Assembly (NCBI GenBank): GCA_964645935.1
Contig: CAZYAK010000032.1
Location: 1-15,495 of the forward strand
Length of the DNA: 15,495 nucleotides
Direction of reading: 5' to 3'
DNA from: CAZYAK01 sp964645935
GTDB taxonomy: Bacteria; Patescibacteriota; Gracilibacteria; Peribacterales; Peribacteraceae
Positions 1 to 6,918 of the stretch are shown here, in pieces (the stretch's first letter is position 1; every line of letters starts with the position of its first letter). The notes beneath the pieces are model-generated. The model did no database searches. It had not been told where the DNA came from and saw only the letters and a list, made by a program, of their open reading frames with translations. Both the position numbers and the translations under genes were made by a program.

Positions 1-21
1 CTGCAGCGGCTGGGGCTCTAA
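1..21 (+). CDS. possible 3' end of a plus-strand gene
   Basis: Reading from base 1 gives six codons (Leu-Gln-Arg-Leu-Gly-Leu) followed by TAA at 19-21. A strong plus-strand terminator begins 35 bp later, so some plus-strand transcript must arrive from the left of the window, and this frame is the simplest candidate for its coding end. Six codons cannot identify a family, and the transcript could equally be an RNA gene or a gene in another frame. Confidence 0.25.
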   Translation: MQRLGL

Positions 22-55
22 ACACCGACCCAGATGGAATGAAGAAAGGACGACG

Positions 56-83
56 CCCCTCCGGAACCCGCCGGAGGGGTTTT
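56..83 (+). terminator. Rho-independent terminator
   Basis: Perfect 9-bp GC-rich stem, CCCCTCCGG (56-64) and CCGGAGGGG (71-79), with a 6-nt loop and TTTT immediately after (80-83). The T-run is on the plus strand only, so it ends a transcript entering from the left. It also marks the boundary with the convergent serine operon, whose last gene stops at 192. Confidence 0.85.
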
Positions 84-191
84 CGTAGGTGCAAGCTATA
101 CTCGAAGCCCGCGCGCAAGAGGGCCGCGATGCAGCTCGATGTTGTCTGCGCTAGCGCAAGCAGACGGCCAGTGATTTAGAGCGAAGTTGCG
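84..191. other. short intergenic region with a palindrome
   Basis: This gap between the plus-strand terminator and the end of serC holds no credible gene. It contains a 12-bp perfect palindrome TGCGCTAGCGCA (147-158) nested in a GTCTGC/GCAGAC inverted repeat (144-149 and 160-165). The structure has no T-run on the minus strand, so it is at best a weak transcript end for the serine operon, or a protein-binding site. Confidence 0.3.
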
Positions 192-1286
192 TCAAGTACC
201 CATGCCCTCCTCTCGTAGCATCGCGAACAGTGTATAGAGGTGCGCGTCGGTTAAACCCGGGAAGACAGCGATGCGCGCTGTCGTCTCCCGAAGAGCTCCG
301 TATCCGCGTCCCAGCTCCAGTCCGCGCTCGGCAGCGCGCTCGTGGAGGCGCGCGATGTCCTGCGGCTCTCCCTGCAGGCAGACCACGGAAAGCGAACGTC
401 GCAGGGGATCCCTGACAAATGGCGTCCAGGGGCCTTTCTCGAGCATCCGGTACAACGCGCCGGAACGGCTTCTCGCTTGCTCCTCCCGTATCGCGGCCCC
501 ACCAGAAGAGTTCCAGCGCTCAAGTTGGCGTTGCAGGAGATGGATGCCGAGGACGTTGGGGGTATTGAGCGTCTGCGCGGACTTGTCCATGAGGTCCGCC
601 ATGTCCCCGAAGGCGAAAAGCCCTGCACGATCCGTGCCGCGCCGTCTCAGCTCCCGCGCGCGCGCGAGCACGCGAGGCGAGACGATGAGAACGCCCAATC
701 CCGCGGGCAGCCCGAAGCCCTTTTGTACGGAGAAGAACCACGTGTCCGCGTCTGCGATTTGTAGGCACTTCATGCCGGCGATGGATGTAACGTCCACACA
801 GAGGAGCGCATGGGGACAGAGCGTCCGCGCGGTTGCGACATCCGTGTCCATGGCCATGACACCCGTGCTCGTCTCGTTGTACGTGAGTGATACGAGCTCT
901 GTGTCGGCGGGGATCTGCGCCGCACCGACGTCGTTCATCTTGCCCCAGGGCACGGCGTTGCGCGTTGTCTCCTTGCCGTGGGCTTGTGCCACACGTGCAA
1001 AGAGCTCCGAGAAGCTGCCGCATGTGAAGTGGAAAGATTTCCGCTCCACGCAGTTGCGCACGAGTAGTTCCATCGCGTCTGTCGCGGAGGCGGTGTATAG
1101 CACGCCGTAGTCTGTGGGGATGCCGAAGAAGGCGCGCAACTCCGACACCGCCGCGCGGCTGGTCTGCGTGAAGGCGGCGCTGCGGTGGCTGATCTCCGGC
1201 ACACCCGTCTCGAGCGCGTTCAGGATGTCCGCCTTCGTTACGTCGGAGAGGCGGGAGGGGCCGGGTCCGAAGGTAATGCGTCTCAT
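192..1286 (-). CDS. serC: phosphoserine aminotransferase (class V PLP aminotransferase)
   Basis: 364 aa. It would convert 3-phosphohydroxypyruvate plus glutamate to phosphoserine, the second step of serine synthesis. Seen: an N-terminal ITFGPGPS segment and EISHRS near residues 31-36 typical of phosphoserine and related class V aminotransferases, a GVLYTASATDAME cofactor region near 61-73, TYNETSTGV near 135-143, DVTSIAG at 165-171, and the PLP lysine in SVQKGFG (Lys189). The ATG (1286-1284) overlaps the serA TGA in an ATGA junction, so translation is probably coupled. There is no Shine-Dalgarno sequence. By sequence alone it could be a relative acting on glyoxylate or alanine, but its position last in an operon with serB and serA makes SerC by far the best reading. 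Length is near the usual 360-370 aa. Confidence 0.87.
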   Translation of the reverse strand: MRRITFGPGPSRLSDVTKADILNALETGVPEISHRSAAFTQTSRAAVSELRAFFGIPTDYGVLYTASATDAMELLVRNCVERKSFHFTCGSFSELFARVAQAHGKETTRNAVPWGKMNDVGAAQIPADTELVSLTYNETSTGVMAMDTDVATARTLCPHALLCVDVTSIAGMKCLQIADADTWFFSVQKGFGLPAGLGVLIVSPRVLARARELRRRGTDRAGLFAFGDMADLMDKSAQTLNTPNVLGIHLLQRQLERWNSSGGAAIREEQARSRSGALYRMLEKGPWTPFVRDPLRRSLSVVCLQGEPQDIARLHERAAERGLELGRGYGALRETTARIAVFPGLTDAHLYTLFAMLREEGMGT

Positions 1287-2503
1287 GGGCGAGGTGGGGG
1301 AGGGAGGATGCGCGCGCGAATCGTGCCGGGGACGGCCTCCAGAGCCGCAAGCATGCCGGGTGGAGGCGGGGCATCGGCGTCGGTCACCACGTAGCCAGTG
1401 GAAGCGTCCGTGCGTAGCGACTGCCCGGCGATGTTGATGTGCGCCGCGGCAAAGAGGTCGTTCATTGCGGCCAGCACGCCCGGGACGTTGCGGTGGATGT
1501 GCAGGATGCGGTGACGACCGGCCGCATCAGGGAGCGTCACCTCAGGAAAATTCACGGCCATCGTCGTGGAGCCGCCGAGTGCAAAACGCGCGAGCTTGTC
1601 GGCCACCTCCAGCCCAATATTCTCCTGCGCCTCGGCGGTACTGCCGCCCACGTGCGGGGTGAGGAGGACATTTTCAAACGCGCGCAGCGGGGAGACGAAC
1701 TCCTCGTCCTTGGAAGCGGGTTCCGACGGGAAGACGTCAAGTGCTGCGCCCGCGAGACGGCCGCTCTCCAGCGCCGCGACCAGCGCTGAAATGTCCACCA
1801 CTGTGCCACGCGAAGCGTTGAGCAGTCGCGCGCCCGGACGCATCGCCGCGAACTGCGCCTCCCCAATCATTCGCTCGGTGGCCGCTCCGCCGGGTACATG
1901 AAGCGTTACGACGTCGGAGCGTGCGAGGAGGTCTTCCAACGACTGGGCCGGCGCCGCGTTGCCAAGAGCGAGCTTCTTCTCGGTGTCATGGAAGAGCACG
2001 CGCATACCCAACGCTTCTGCCAAGATCCCCACTTGCGTGCCGATGTGGCCGTAGCCCACGATACCCAGTGTCTTGCCACGTATCTCTGTGGAGCCAGCGG
2101 CGCTTTTCAACCATGTACCGCGGTGGAGAGCCGCATTTTTCTCCGGGACGCTGCGCATCAGGAGGATCGTCTCGCCAATGACGAGTTCCGCGACGCTGCG
2201 GGTATTGGAGAAAGGCGCGTTGAAGATGGGCACGCCCATCTCCGCTGCGGCGCCCAGGTCCACCTGGTTTACGCCGATGCAGAAGCAGCCCACGGCCAGC
2301 AGGTCCGTGGAGGCGGCGAGTGCTCGTGCATCCACCTTGGTGCCCGAACGAATGCCGAGGAGATGCACACCTGGGAGTGCGGCATGCAGCGTTTCGCCCG
2401 AGAGCTCTCTGCGCTCCTCGCGGACAAGAAAGCCGGAGGATTGTAGTGCAGCTGCGGCCGTGGGATGGATGCCCCCAAGGAGCAGCGCAGTGAGGGGCGT
2501 CAT
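1283..2503 (-). CDS. serA: D-3-phosphoglycerate dehydrogenase with ACT domain
   Basis: 406 aa from the ATG at 2503. It oxidises 3-phosphoglycerate to 3-phosphohydroxypyruvate with NAD, the committed step of serine synthesis. Seen: the NAD-binding glycine motif GIVGYGHIG, the catalytic arginine in NASRGTVVD, the glutamate in the FPSEPASKDEE region, the histidine in LTPHVGGSTAEAQENIG, and a C-terminal ACT domain (about residues 331-400). That domain carries HIHRNVPGVL and NIAGQ (His337, Asn339, Asn357), which correspond to the serine-contacting residues of the short Escherichia coli-type enzyme, so serine feedback inhibition is likely. An in-frame TTG/GTG-type extension upstream would run into serB and has no family counterpart. 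The chosen ATG overlaps the serB stop (ATGA), the same arrangement as serA/serC. The C-terminus carries a short extra proline tail. Confidence 0.94.
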   Translation of the reverse strand: MTPLTALLLGGIHPTAAAALQSSGFLVREERRELSGETLHAALPGVHLLGIRSGTKVDARALAASTDLLAVGCFCIGVNQVDLGAAAEMGVPIFNAPFSNTRSVAELVIGETILLMRSVPEKNAALHRGTWLKSAAGSTEIRGKTLGIVGYGHIGTQVGILAEALGMRVLFHDTEKKLALGNAAPAQSLEDLLARSDVVTLHVPGGAATERMIGEAQFAAMRPGARLLNASRGTVVDISALVAALESGRLAGAALDVFPSEPASKDEEFVSPLRAFENVLLTPHVGGSTAEAQENIGLEVADKLARFALGGSTTMAVNFPEVTLPDAAGRHRILHIHRNVPGVLAAMNDLFAAAHINIAGQSLRTDASTGYVVTDADAPPPPGMLAALEAVPGTIRARILPPPPRP

Positions 2504-3201
2504 AGGAGGAAGGGGGAGAGCGCTGCGCGGAAGGTCGCGAGGTCGGTGCAGTAGGTCTCGCACGTATCACGCACCGTAGGTCGGACGACGTGGACCCCGA
2601 AGCCAATGAACATATCTGCCGCGCCCGGCGCGAGCGCCGCGAGGTCCGTGGAGCCGTCTCCCACCATGCAGGCGTCACCCACGATGGCACCCGAAGACTT
2701 GAGCCCGCGGATCGCCCGCGTCTTGCCGTCGGAGACGATGAGGTCGCCTTCTACCGCGGACGCGACGCCGTCTCGGAAGCGCAGGACGTTGGCGTGGACG
2801 TGATCGCTGTTGATGCCGAGTGCATCGGCCACGGGCGCGATGCAGTCCAGGAATCCGCCGCTGAGAATGCGGACGTCATGACCCGCGGAGCGAATCTCCC
2901 CCAGAAGCGGCGCCAGCCCGGGTGTGATGCGCGGGATGATCTCCCGTCCGAACGCCTCTACGTGCTCCCGGCGGATGGACGCCGCCGCGAGGCGACGCGC
3001 GAAGGATTCCGAAAGCGGCATCGCGCCCTCCATTCCCAGGTCCGTGATGTGGTGCACCTCGGCCAGCACGCCCTCAGCGCGCGATGGCTCGGCACCCTCG
3101 AGCGCGAGGCGCACCAGCTCATCGACTGTCTCCACGGAGACGAGCGTGGAGTCGAAATCGAACAGGAAGGTCCAGGGCCGGTGACGGAAGGAGGGAGTCA
3201 T
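2500..3201 (-). CDS. serB: phosphoserine phosphatase (HAD family, eukaryote-like type)
   Basis: 233 aa from the ATG at 3201; an in-frame TTG two codons upstream is a less likely start. It hydrolyses phosphoserine to serine, the last step of the pathway, although its gene comes first in the operon. HAD motifs seen: DFDSTLV (motif I, DxDxT), LSGGF (motif II), the lysine in SDGKTRAI (motif III) and VGDGSTDL (motif IV). The region around GMEGAMPLSESFARRL and the ending ADMFIGFGVHVVRPTVRD resemble the human and plant-type phosphatases (GDGATD...FIGFGGNVIRQ) more than the E. coli enzyme, and there is no N-terminal ACT-like domain. The protein has no signal peptide, so it should be cytosolic. Confidence 0.9.
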   Translation of the reverse strand: MTPSFRHRPWTFLFDFDSTLVSVETVDELVRLALEGAEPSRAEGVLAEVHHITDLGMEGAMPLSESFARRLAAASIRREHVEAFGREIIPRITPGLAPLLGEIRSAGHDVRILSGGFLDCIAPVADALGINSDHVHANVLRFRDGVASAVEGDLIVSDGKTRAIRGLKSSGAIVGDACMVGDGSTDLAALAPGAADMFIGFGVHVVRPTVRDTCETYCTDLATFRAALSPFLL

Positions 3202-3216
3202 GGGCAACGGCGAAGA

Positions 3217-3248
3217 TCCCCTCGTGGATAGGAGGGGTGCTGAGGGGA
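3217..3248 (-). promoter_or_regulatory. competing hairpins upstream of serB
   Basis: In the transcript upstream of serB one GAGGGG segment (complement of 3218-3223) can pair with either of two CCCCTC copies (complements of 3232-3237 and 3242-3248; the farther one gives a 7-bp stem). Two alternative stems sharing one arm are the kind of arrangement used in attenuators. No T-run follows, so a simple terminator is not evident, and a GC-rich coincidence is possible. Confidence 0.28.
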
Positions 3249-3267
3249 GAATCGCGTCGACGTCCCG

Positions 3268-3330
3268 TCAGGCCCTCTCCGCGGAGGCGGAGGAGGCGCA
3301 GGCGGCGGCGGAGACGGACCGGAAGGTCAT
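3268..3330 (-). CDS. possible serine-rich leader peptide of the ser operon
   Basis: A 20-codon frame from the ATG at 3330-3328 to TGA at 3268-3270, lying 67 bp before serB. Five of its twenty residues are serine (all TCC), arranged as S-V-S and S-S-A-S, and alanine makes up most of the rest. A second in-frame ATG three codons upstream overlaps the -10 element. A leader peptide rich in the pathway's product placed between the promoter and the first gene is the classic layout for translation-coupled attenuation. Against it, the stretch is low-complexity GC-rich DNA where Ala and Ser codons occur easily. There is no Shine-Dalgarno; translation would have to be leaderless. Confidence 0.33.
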   Translation of the reverse strand: MTFRSVSAAACASSASAERA

Positions 3331-3337
3331 CGCGGGC

Positions 3338-3367
3338 ATCCTAAGGGCGGCCCGTGTGCGGTGTCCA
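3338..3367 (-). promoter_or_regulatory. probable promoter of the serine operon
   Basis: On the minus strand TGGACA (3367-3362), an 18-bp spacer and TAGGAT (3343-3338). Seven bases after the -10 comes the ATG of the leader frame, so +1 would fall on or next to that ATG. The clpB promoter has the same geometry (TAGACA, 18 bp, TAGGAT, 7 bp, ATG), which raises confidence in both. It lies only 11 bp beyond the end of the upstream peptidase gene. Confidence 0.45.
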
Positions 3368-3377
3368 GTGGATCGCG

Positions 3378-4364
3378 TCAGTGCTCCAGAATCTGGATCG
3401 TCGCCTCTCCGTTGTTGGCTAAGATCCGCGTCCGGCCCCCGATGGGGAACGTGATCATCGGTCGCGTGTGGCCGAAGTCTGCGTTGGCGATGACCGGCAG
3501 CCCGGCAAGCTCCGGTTTGGAGGCGATGATCTGCTCGAGCAGCGCACGTGTGACCCCGGATGACTTCTCAAAGCGACCGATGACGAGACCACGGATACCG
3601 CGCGCGGATGGTAGATGCAGCAGCGACTGCAGGTTGCGGTCAAACGTGTGTGCAAGCGATTCATGGTCGTCTTCCAGGAAAAGCACGGATTCTCGCAGGT
3701 CCGGCATGTACTCGGAGCCCTGTAGTAGATTGAGTGTGCAGAGGTTGCCTCCCAGCAGACGGCCTTCTGATTCGCCTTCCCGCAGGATCCACGGGCCCTC
3801 ATTGTGCTCGAACGCGAGCGTCTGGTGGTCCGGGCTCCAGAATTCGTCCGTCCACTCCCTGGACGGTTCCGCGATGAACGGATCATCATGCAATACACAC
3901 TGCTCGAATGCCTCAAACGTGTAGTGCAGTTGGTCGCCAATGCCGAATGCGAGGAAGTTCGGCCCGGAGTACGTCACAAGTCCCGTCTTCGCGAAGATCG
4001 CGTTCTGGAGCGCCGTAATGTCCGAGTACCCGCAGAGCACCTTGGGGTGTGCCTTGATGAGATCGTAGTCCAGACGCGCGAGCAGGCTGTTGGCGAGCCA
4101 GCCGCCGCGGATGGTGATGATGGCGTGCACCGCATCGTCGGCGAACGCCGCGTGCAGGTCCTCCAGGCGCGCCTCGACGGTGGTCGATCCGAACGCATCG
4201 CCCTCGCGCAGATGCTTGCCCTCCGTCACTGTCATCCCGCGCGACCGGAAGAAGTCCTTGGCTTGCTCCAAGAACGCGTCCGTCACCCAGGGGAGAGAGG
4301 GGAGCGTGCAGGAGGGGGCGAGGATGCGGACGCCGTGGCCGGGGCGGAGCTTGGGAGCGAGCAT
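3378..4364 (-). CDS. MccF-like S66 family serine peptidase (LD-carboxypeptidase superfamily)
   Basis: 328 aa from the ATG at 4364; a GTG at 4379 would add five residues. Seen: an N-terminal PGHGVRILAPS segment, the nucleophile Ser114 in GYSDIT, Glu231 in LFLEDD and His299 in NADFGHTRP, the Ser-Glu-His triad of family S66. The stretch GGNLCTLNLLQGSEYMPD, the DRNLQSLLHLP block, GLVIGRFEK and FPIGG match the MccF branch (microcin C7 self-immunity, which cleaves peptidyl-nucleotide amides) better than the shorter peptidoglycan-recycling LdcA. The MccF-type loop with two tryptophans (about residues 169-180) is present. The true substrate may be a toxic aminoacyl- or peptidyl-adenylate, or an LD-peptide from cell-wall turnover. 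No signal peptide, so cytosolic. Six bases before the ATG is TACACT, a possible -10 implying a leaderless start. Confidence 0.87.
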   Translation of the reverse strand: MLAPKLRPGHGVRILAPSCTLPSLPWVTDAFLEQAKDFFRSRGMTVTEGKHLREGDAFGSTTVEARLEDLHAAFADDAVHAIITIRGGWLANSLLARLDYDLIKAHPKVLCGYSDITALQNAIFAKTGLVTYSGPNFLAFGIGDQLHYTFEAFEQCVLHDDPFIAEPSREWTDEFWSPDHQTLAFEHNEGPWILREGESEGRLLGGNLCTLNLLQGSEYMPDLRESVLFLEDDHESLAHTFDRNLQSLLHLPSARGIRGLVIGRFEKSSGVTRALLEQIIASKPELAGLPVIANADFGHTRPMITFPIGGRTRILANNGEATIQILEH

Positions 4365-4433
4365 GGGACCAGTGTACACGAATCATGAGGTGACTTTTTT
4401 CTCTGTCGGAAGAGCAAATTTCCGTTTTTCACC

Positions 4434-4445
4434 GCAGCATGCTGC
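4434..4445. promoter_or_regulatory. 12-bp perfect palindrome between divergent genes
   Basis: GCAGCATGCTGC lies in the 112-bp region between the divergent peptidase gene and the 812-aa gene, about where a -35 element for the latter would be. TATATA at 4461-4466 ends 10 bp before the ATG at 4477 and is the best -10 candidate. A perfect palindrome here could be a dimeric repressor site. The intergenic DNA is noticeably more AT-rich than its surroundings. Confidence 0.33.
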
Positions 4446-4476
4446 AAAATTGACTGAATGTATATAGCATTCTCTC

Positions 4477-6915
4477 ATGTCTAAAAAGGCAACCGAGCTG
4501 AGCAGGGTCGAATTGCGCGATATCACCAGACGCGTGCTGTGCGATGTGCCCCAATCGGCGGCAAGCAACTTGATCAGGGATCTTCTGCTGAGTGCCAGGC
4601 CCATGCGAAAGGAAGGCACGCGGGAGTTGGCCAGCCTCGAGAGGAGCCCGCAGACGCGTTCCGCCTACATAGATGCCGAAATCGTAAAGCATCGTGCCGC
4701 GCTTCGGCAGGTCCTCACCATGTTGGAGGAACCGTTCCGTTCCTTTGTGAGCGGGGTCGTGGAAGCCGTGCCGGAACCCAAAAAACTGCGCAATACCCAG
4801 CAGGTGTTCTCCCGTACGGTGATCGTCTCTGCTCTCCACTCCGTCCCCGTAACACCCCACGGTGACGTGGAGCTTCCAGTGTCGCAGTGCTTCGACACGG
4901 GTATCGGTGTCTCTTCAGACACCGTGTCCACGTCGAGCTCGTATCTCACCGAAGCCGGTTCCGATCTCCTCTCACAGTTTCCGTCCGAGGGACTAGACAC
5001 GTCGCTCGCTCCATACTTTTGCGGCGCCGGTATCCGCAGTCGGCTGCTATCACATGCTCTCGCCCCGAGAAAACCCGTGGACCCGCAGCCAATCCCGGAG
5101 TGCCTGTTCACCAATGGCGAAGATCCGCGTGCGATGAGTGAGCGCATCGCCGGGCATACCAATAGCCTGTTCGGCCTCAGTGCTCCTTCTGCGCTCCAGT
5201 CGGATGCGGTTATGCTGCAGGTGTCACAGACACTGGACGGACTGTCCCATCCCTCCACTGTCGCGCTGCGGGAGCTCCTGCAGCGCTGTGGGTCCTTCGC
5301 GGAGGAAACAGGCGTCCACACAACGGAGGATTTCCGGCTGCTGGCCTGCGATCCCGATTTGCCCGGGCTTGCCCAGCAAGCGAGCGAAATAGCAGAGCTC
5401 ACCTACAGGGCTTCGGCTGCGTTGTTTCAGGCGTGGAATCCTTTGTGCACATTCCCAAACGGATCGGGCTCTCCGTTTGGAGCTGGCGATGCTATAGCCA
5501 TTGAGTACGCGGTCGCGCGATTGTCCCTACTGAACGTCGGTTTGAGAATCGGCTTGGGTCGCACTGTGCCGGAGCTGCCGCCGTTCGCGGACGAGATCGT
5601 ACGTCTTTCCATACATTCGGCTGCCGATGCGGCACTCATCGCGGCGCTCGTCGGTCGCTTCCCCGATCTCGCGTGTGCAGCAAGCCAGGACGACCGCCTG
5701 TTCGATCAGTTGTTCCTCCGCGAGAAAGAGGAGTGGCTCCGGCGCTACAGCGCCAAGATCCAGGTGCTTAACGATGCCCGTCGCGTCCTGCGCAACCTCC
5801 ACACGCGCTTCGCCGACTCAGCGCCCGCGCGGAAAGCGGGAGACGCCGTACGGAAAGCATCGCTCGCCCTACTCGAACGATTGAACCATGGTGCAGATCA
5901 CTTCGCGGAACTCGTCGTCATGGCCAATGACGCCGCTCCCATCGATCAGGCAGATATCGTCCGTCCGAAGTCGTTTCACTCAGCGGGATCTCTTCCTCAC
6001 CTTCAGACGTTCGTGGGCATCCGGTCCAACGGTTCGGCGACCGCAAAGCCTACAGATGTCCTGAACTTCGGGTCTTTTGTGCCGGGCCGCCTCCCTGTCG
6101 CCACCTTGTCCGTCGAGCGTCGTGACGACTCCCAACGGAACACTGTGCACTTCGGCATCGGGTTGGACGGACGCGCCTCACACATTCCGGTGCAGATTGT
6201 TCCCTTGGCGGACATCCTGGGGGAATCGGCGCATGTATCGCAGTTCGCGCAGATGCTCGCCAACGGCGGCGTCGATGAGCTGCATCGCGCGGCTAACGAA
6301 TACCGGAACCTCGGACTCGATGCCAAGCTTGGTCCATCCGCTGCCGGTGCGTGGCGCTCCTATGCGTGCGTGGACCACGGTCGGATAGAAACCGGCTTCT
6401 TGCTCAGACGCGAGTGTGCCGAAGCCATGTTACAGCCTCGTGAGTACGGATCGTTGAGCGACGATACTTCTGTGCTGATTGCATCCTGCCCACCGGAACT
6501 GTTTCCTGAGGATGCGGTCCTAGCGTTCTCCCAACATGCTTCGTTCGAAAAAAAGCCTGACCATCCAGCCGCGCATGTGCCGAGCACGCAGCGAGCGAGA
6601 CGATCGATTGTGACTCCCGAAGACCAGGAGAAGTTCGATCGTATCGGGCATTTCATCCGATTATGGCAATCCGGCGGCTGGAATGAGCATGACGCGATCC
6701 GGCTGCTGAGCCATGCAAGCATCACGGTGCTGGCGAAGACGGGCCGATCGAAGCACCGCCACATGCAGGGCGTCGATGGCCGGACACGAAATTTTATCCT
6801 CAACGATGACGGCACGGTCGATGCGAGCAACTTGCTGGAGCGCATCGCGGACATCGGGGATTTGGGAGAGATGATCAAGTGGATCGAGGCTTGCGGCGGC
6901 AAGAGGCACCTGTAA
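4477..6915 (+). CDS. large unknown protein (812 aa)
   Basis: I do not recognise a family for most of this protein. It starts at an ATG 10 bp after TATATA, with no Shine-Dalgarno, and runs without interruption to TAA at 6913-6915. It appears soluble: no signal peptide and no long hydrophobic segment. The N-terminal 70 residues and the region around 390-460 look mostly helical and charged (for example FLREKEEWLRRYSAKI). The centre (about 505-590) is beta-like, with PGRLPVATLSVERRD and NTVHFGIGLDG. The C-terminal 75 residues, after a proline/arginine-rich linker near 690-712, contain SGGWNEHDAIRLL followed by LAKTGRSKHRHMQ, GRTRNFILNDDGTVD and NLLERIADIGDL. This order (helix, strand, GxSKHRH, strands, helix) is reminiscent of the HicA/YcfA small RNA-binding fold, but I only suggest this weakly. 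It converges on clpB with 3 bp between the stops. Confidence 0.9.
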   Translation: MSKKATELSRVELRDITRRVLCDVPQSAASNLIRDLLLSARPMRKEGTRELASLERSPQTRSAYIDAEIVKHRAALRQVLTMLEEPFRSFVSGVVEAVPEPKKLRNTQQVFSRTVIVSALHSVPVTPHGDVELPVSQCFDTGIGVSSDTVSTSSSYLTEAGSDLLSQFPSEGLDTSLAPYFCGAGIRSRLLSHALAPRKPVDPQPIPECLFTNGEDPRAMSERIAGHTNSLFGLSAPSALQSDAVMLQVSQTLDGLSHPSTVALRELLQRCGSFAEETGVHTTEDFRLLACDPDLPGLAQQASEIAELTYRASAALFQAWNPLCTFPNGSGSPFGAGDAIAIEYAVARLSLLNVGLRIGLGRTVPELPPFADEIVRLSIHSAADAALIAALVGRFPDLACAASQDDRLFDQLFLREKEEWLRRYSAKIQVLNDARRVLRNLHTRFADSAPARKAGDAVRKASLALLERLNHGADHFAELVVMANDAAPIDQADIVRPKSFHSAGSLPHLQTFVGIRSNGSATAKPTDVLNFGSFVPGRLPVATLSVERRDDSQRNTVHFGIGLDGRASHIPVQIVPLADILGESAHVSQFAQMLANGGVDELHRAANEYRNLGLDAKLGPSAAGAWRSYACVDHGRIETGFLLRRECAEAMLQPREYGSLSDDTSVLIASCPPELFPEDAVLAFSQHASFEKKPDHPAAHVPSTQRARRSIVTPEDQEKFDRIGHFIRLWQSGGWNEHDAIRLLSHASITVLAKTGRSKHRHMQGVDGRTRNFILNDDGTVDASNLLERIADIGDLGEMIKWIEACGGKRHL

Positions 6916-6918
6916 CGC

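Noticed and set aside
97..102. TATACT as a plus-strand promoter -10
   Set aside because: No -35 at a suitable distance and no plus-strand gene downstream; the DNA after it is the convergent end of serC.
2504..2563. Extended N-terminus of serA
   Set aside because: It would overlap the end of serB by about 60 bp, and the extra arginine/proline-rich residues have no counterpart in SerA; the ATGA overlap start is preferred.
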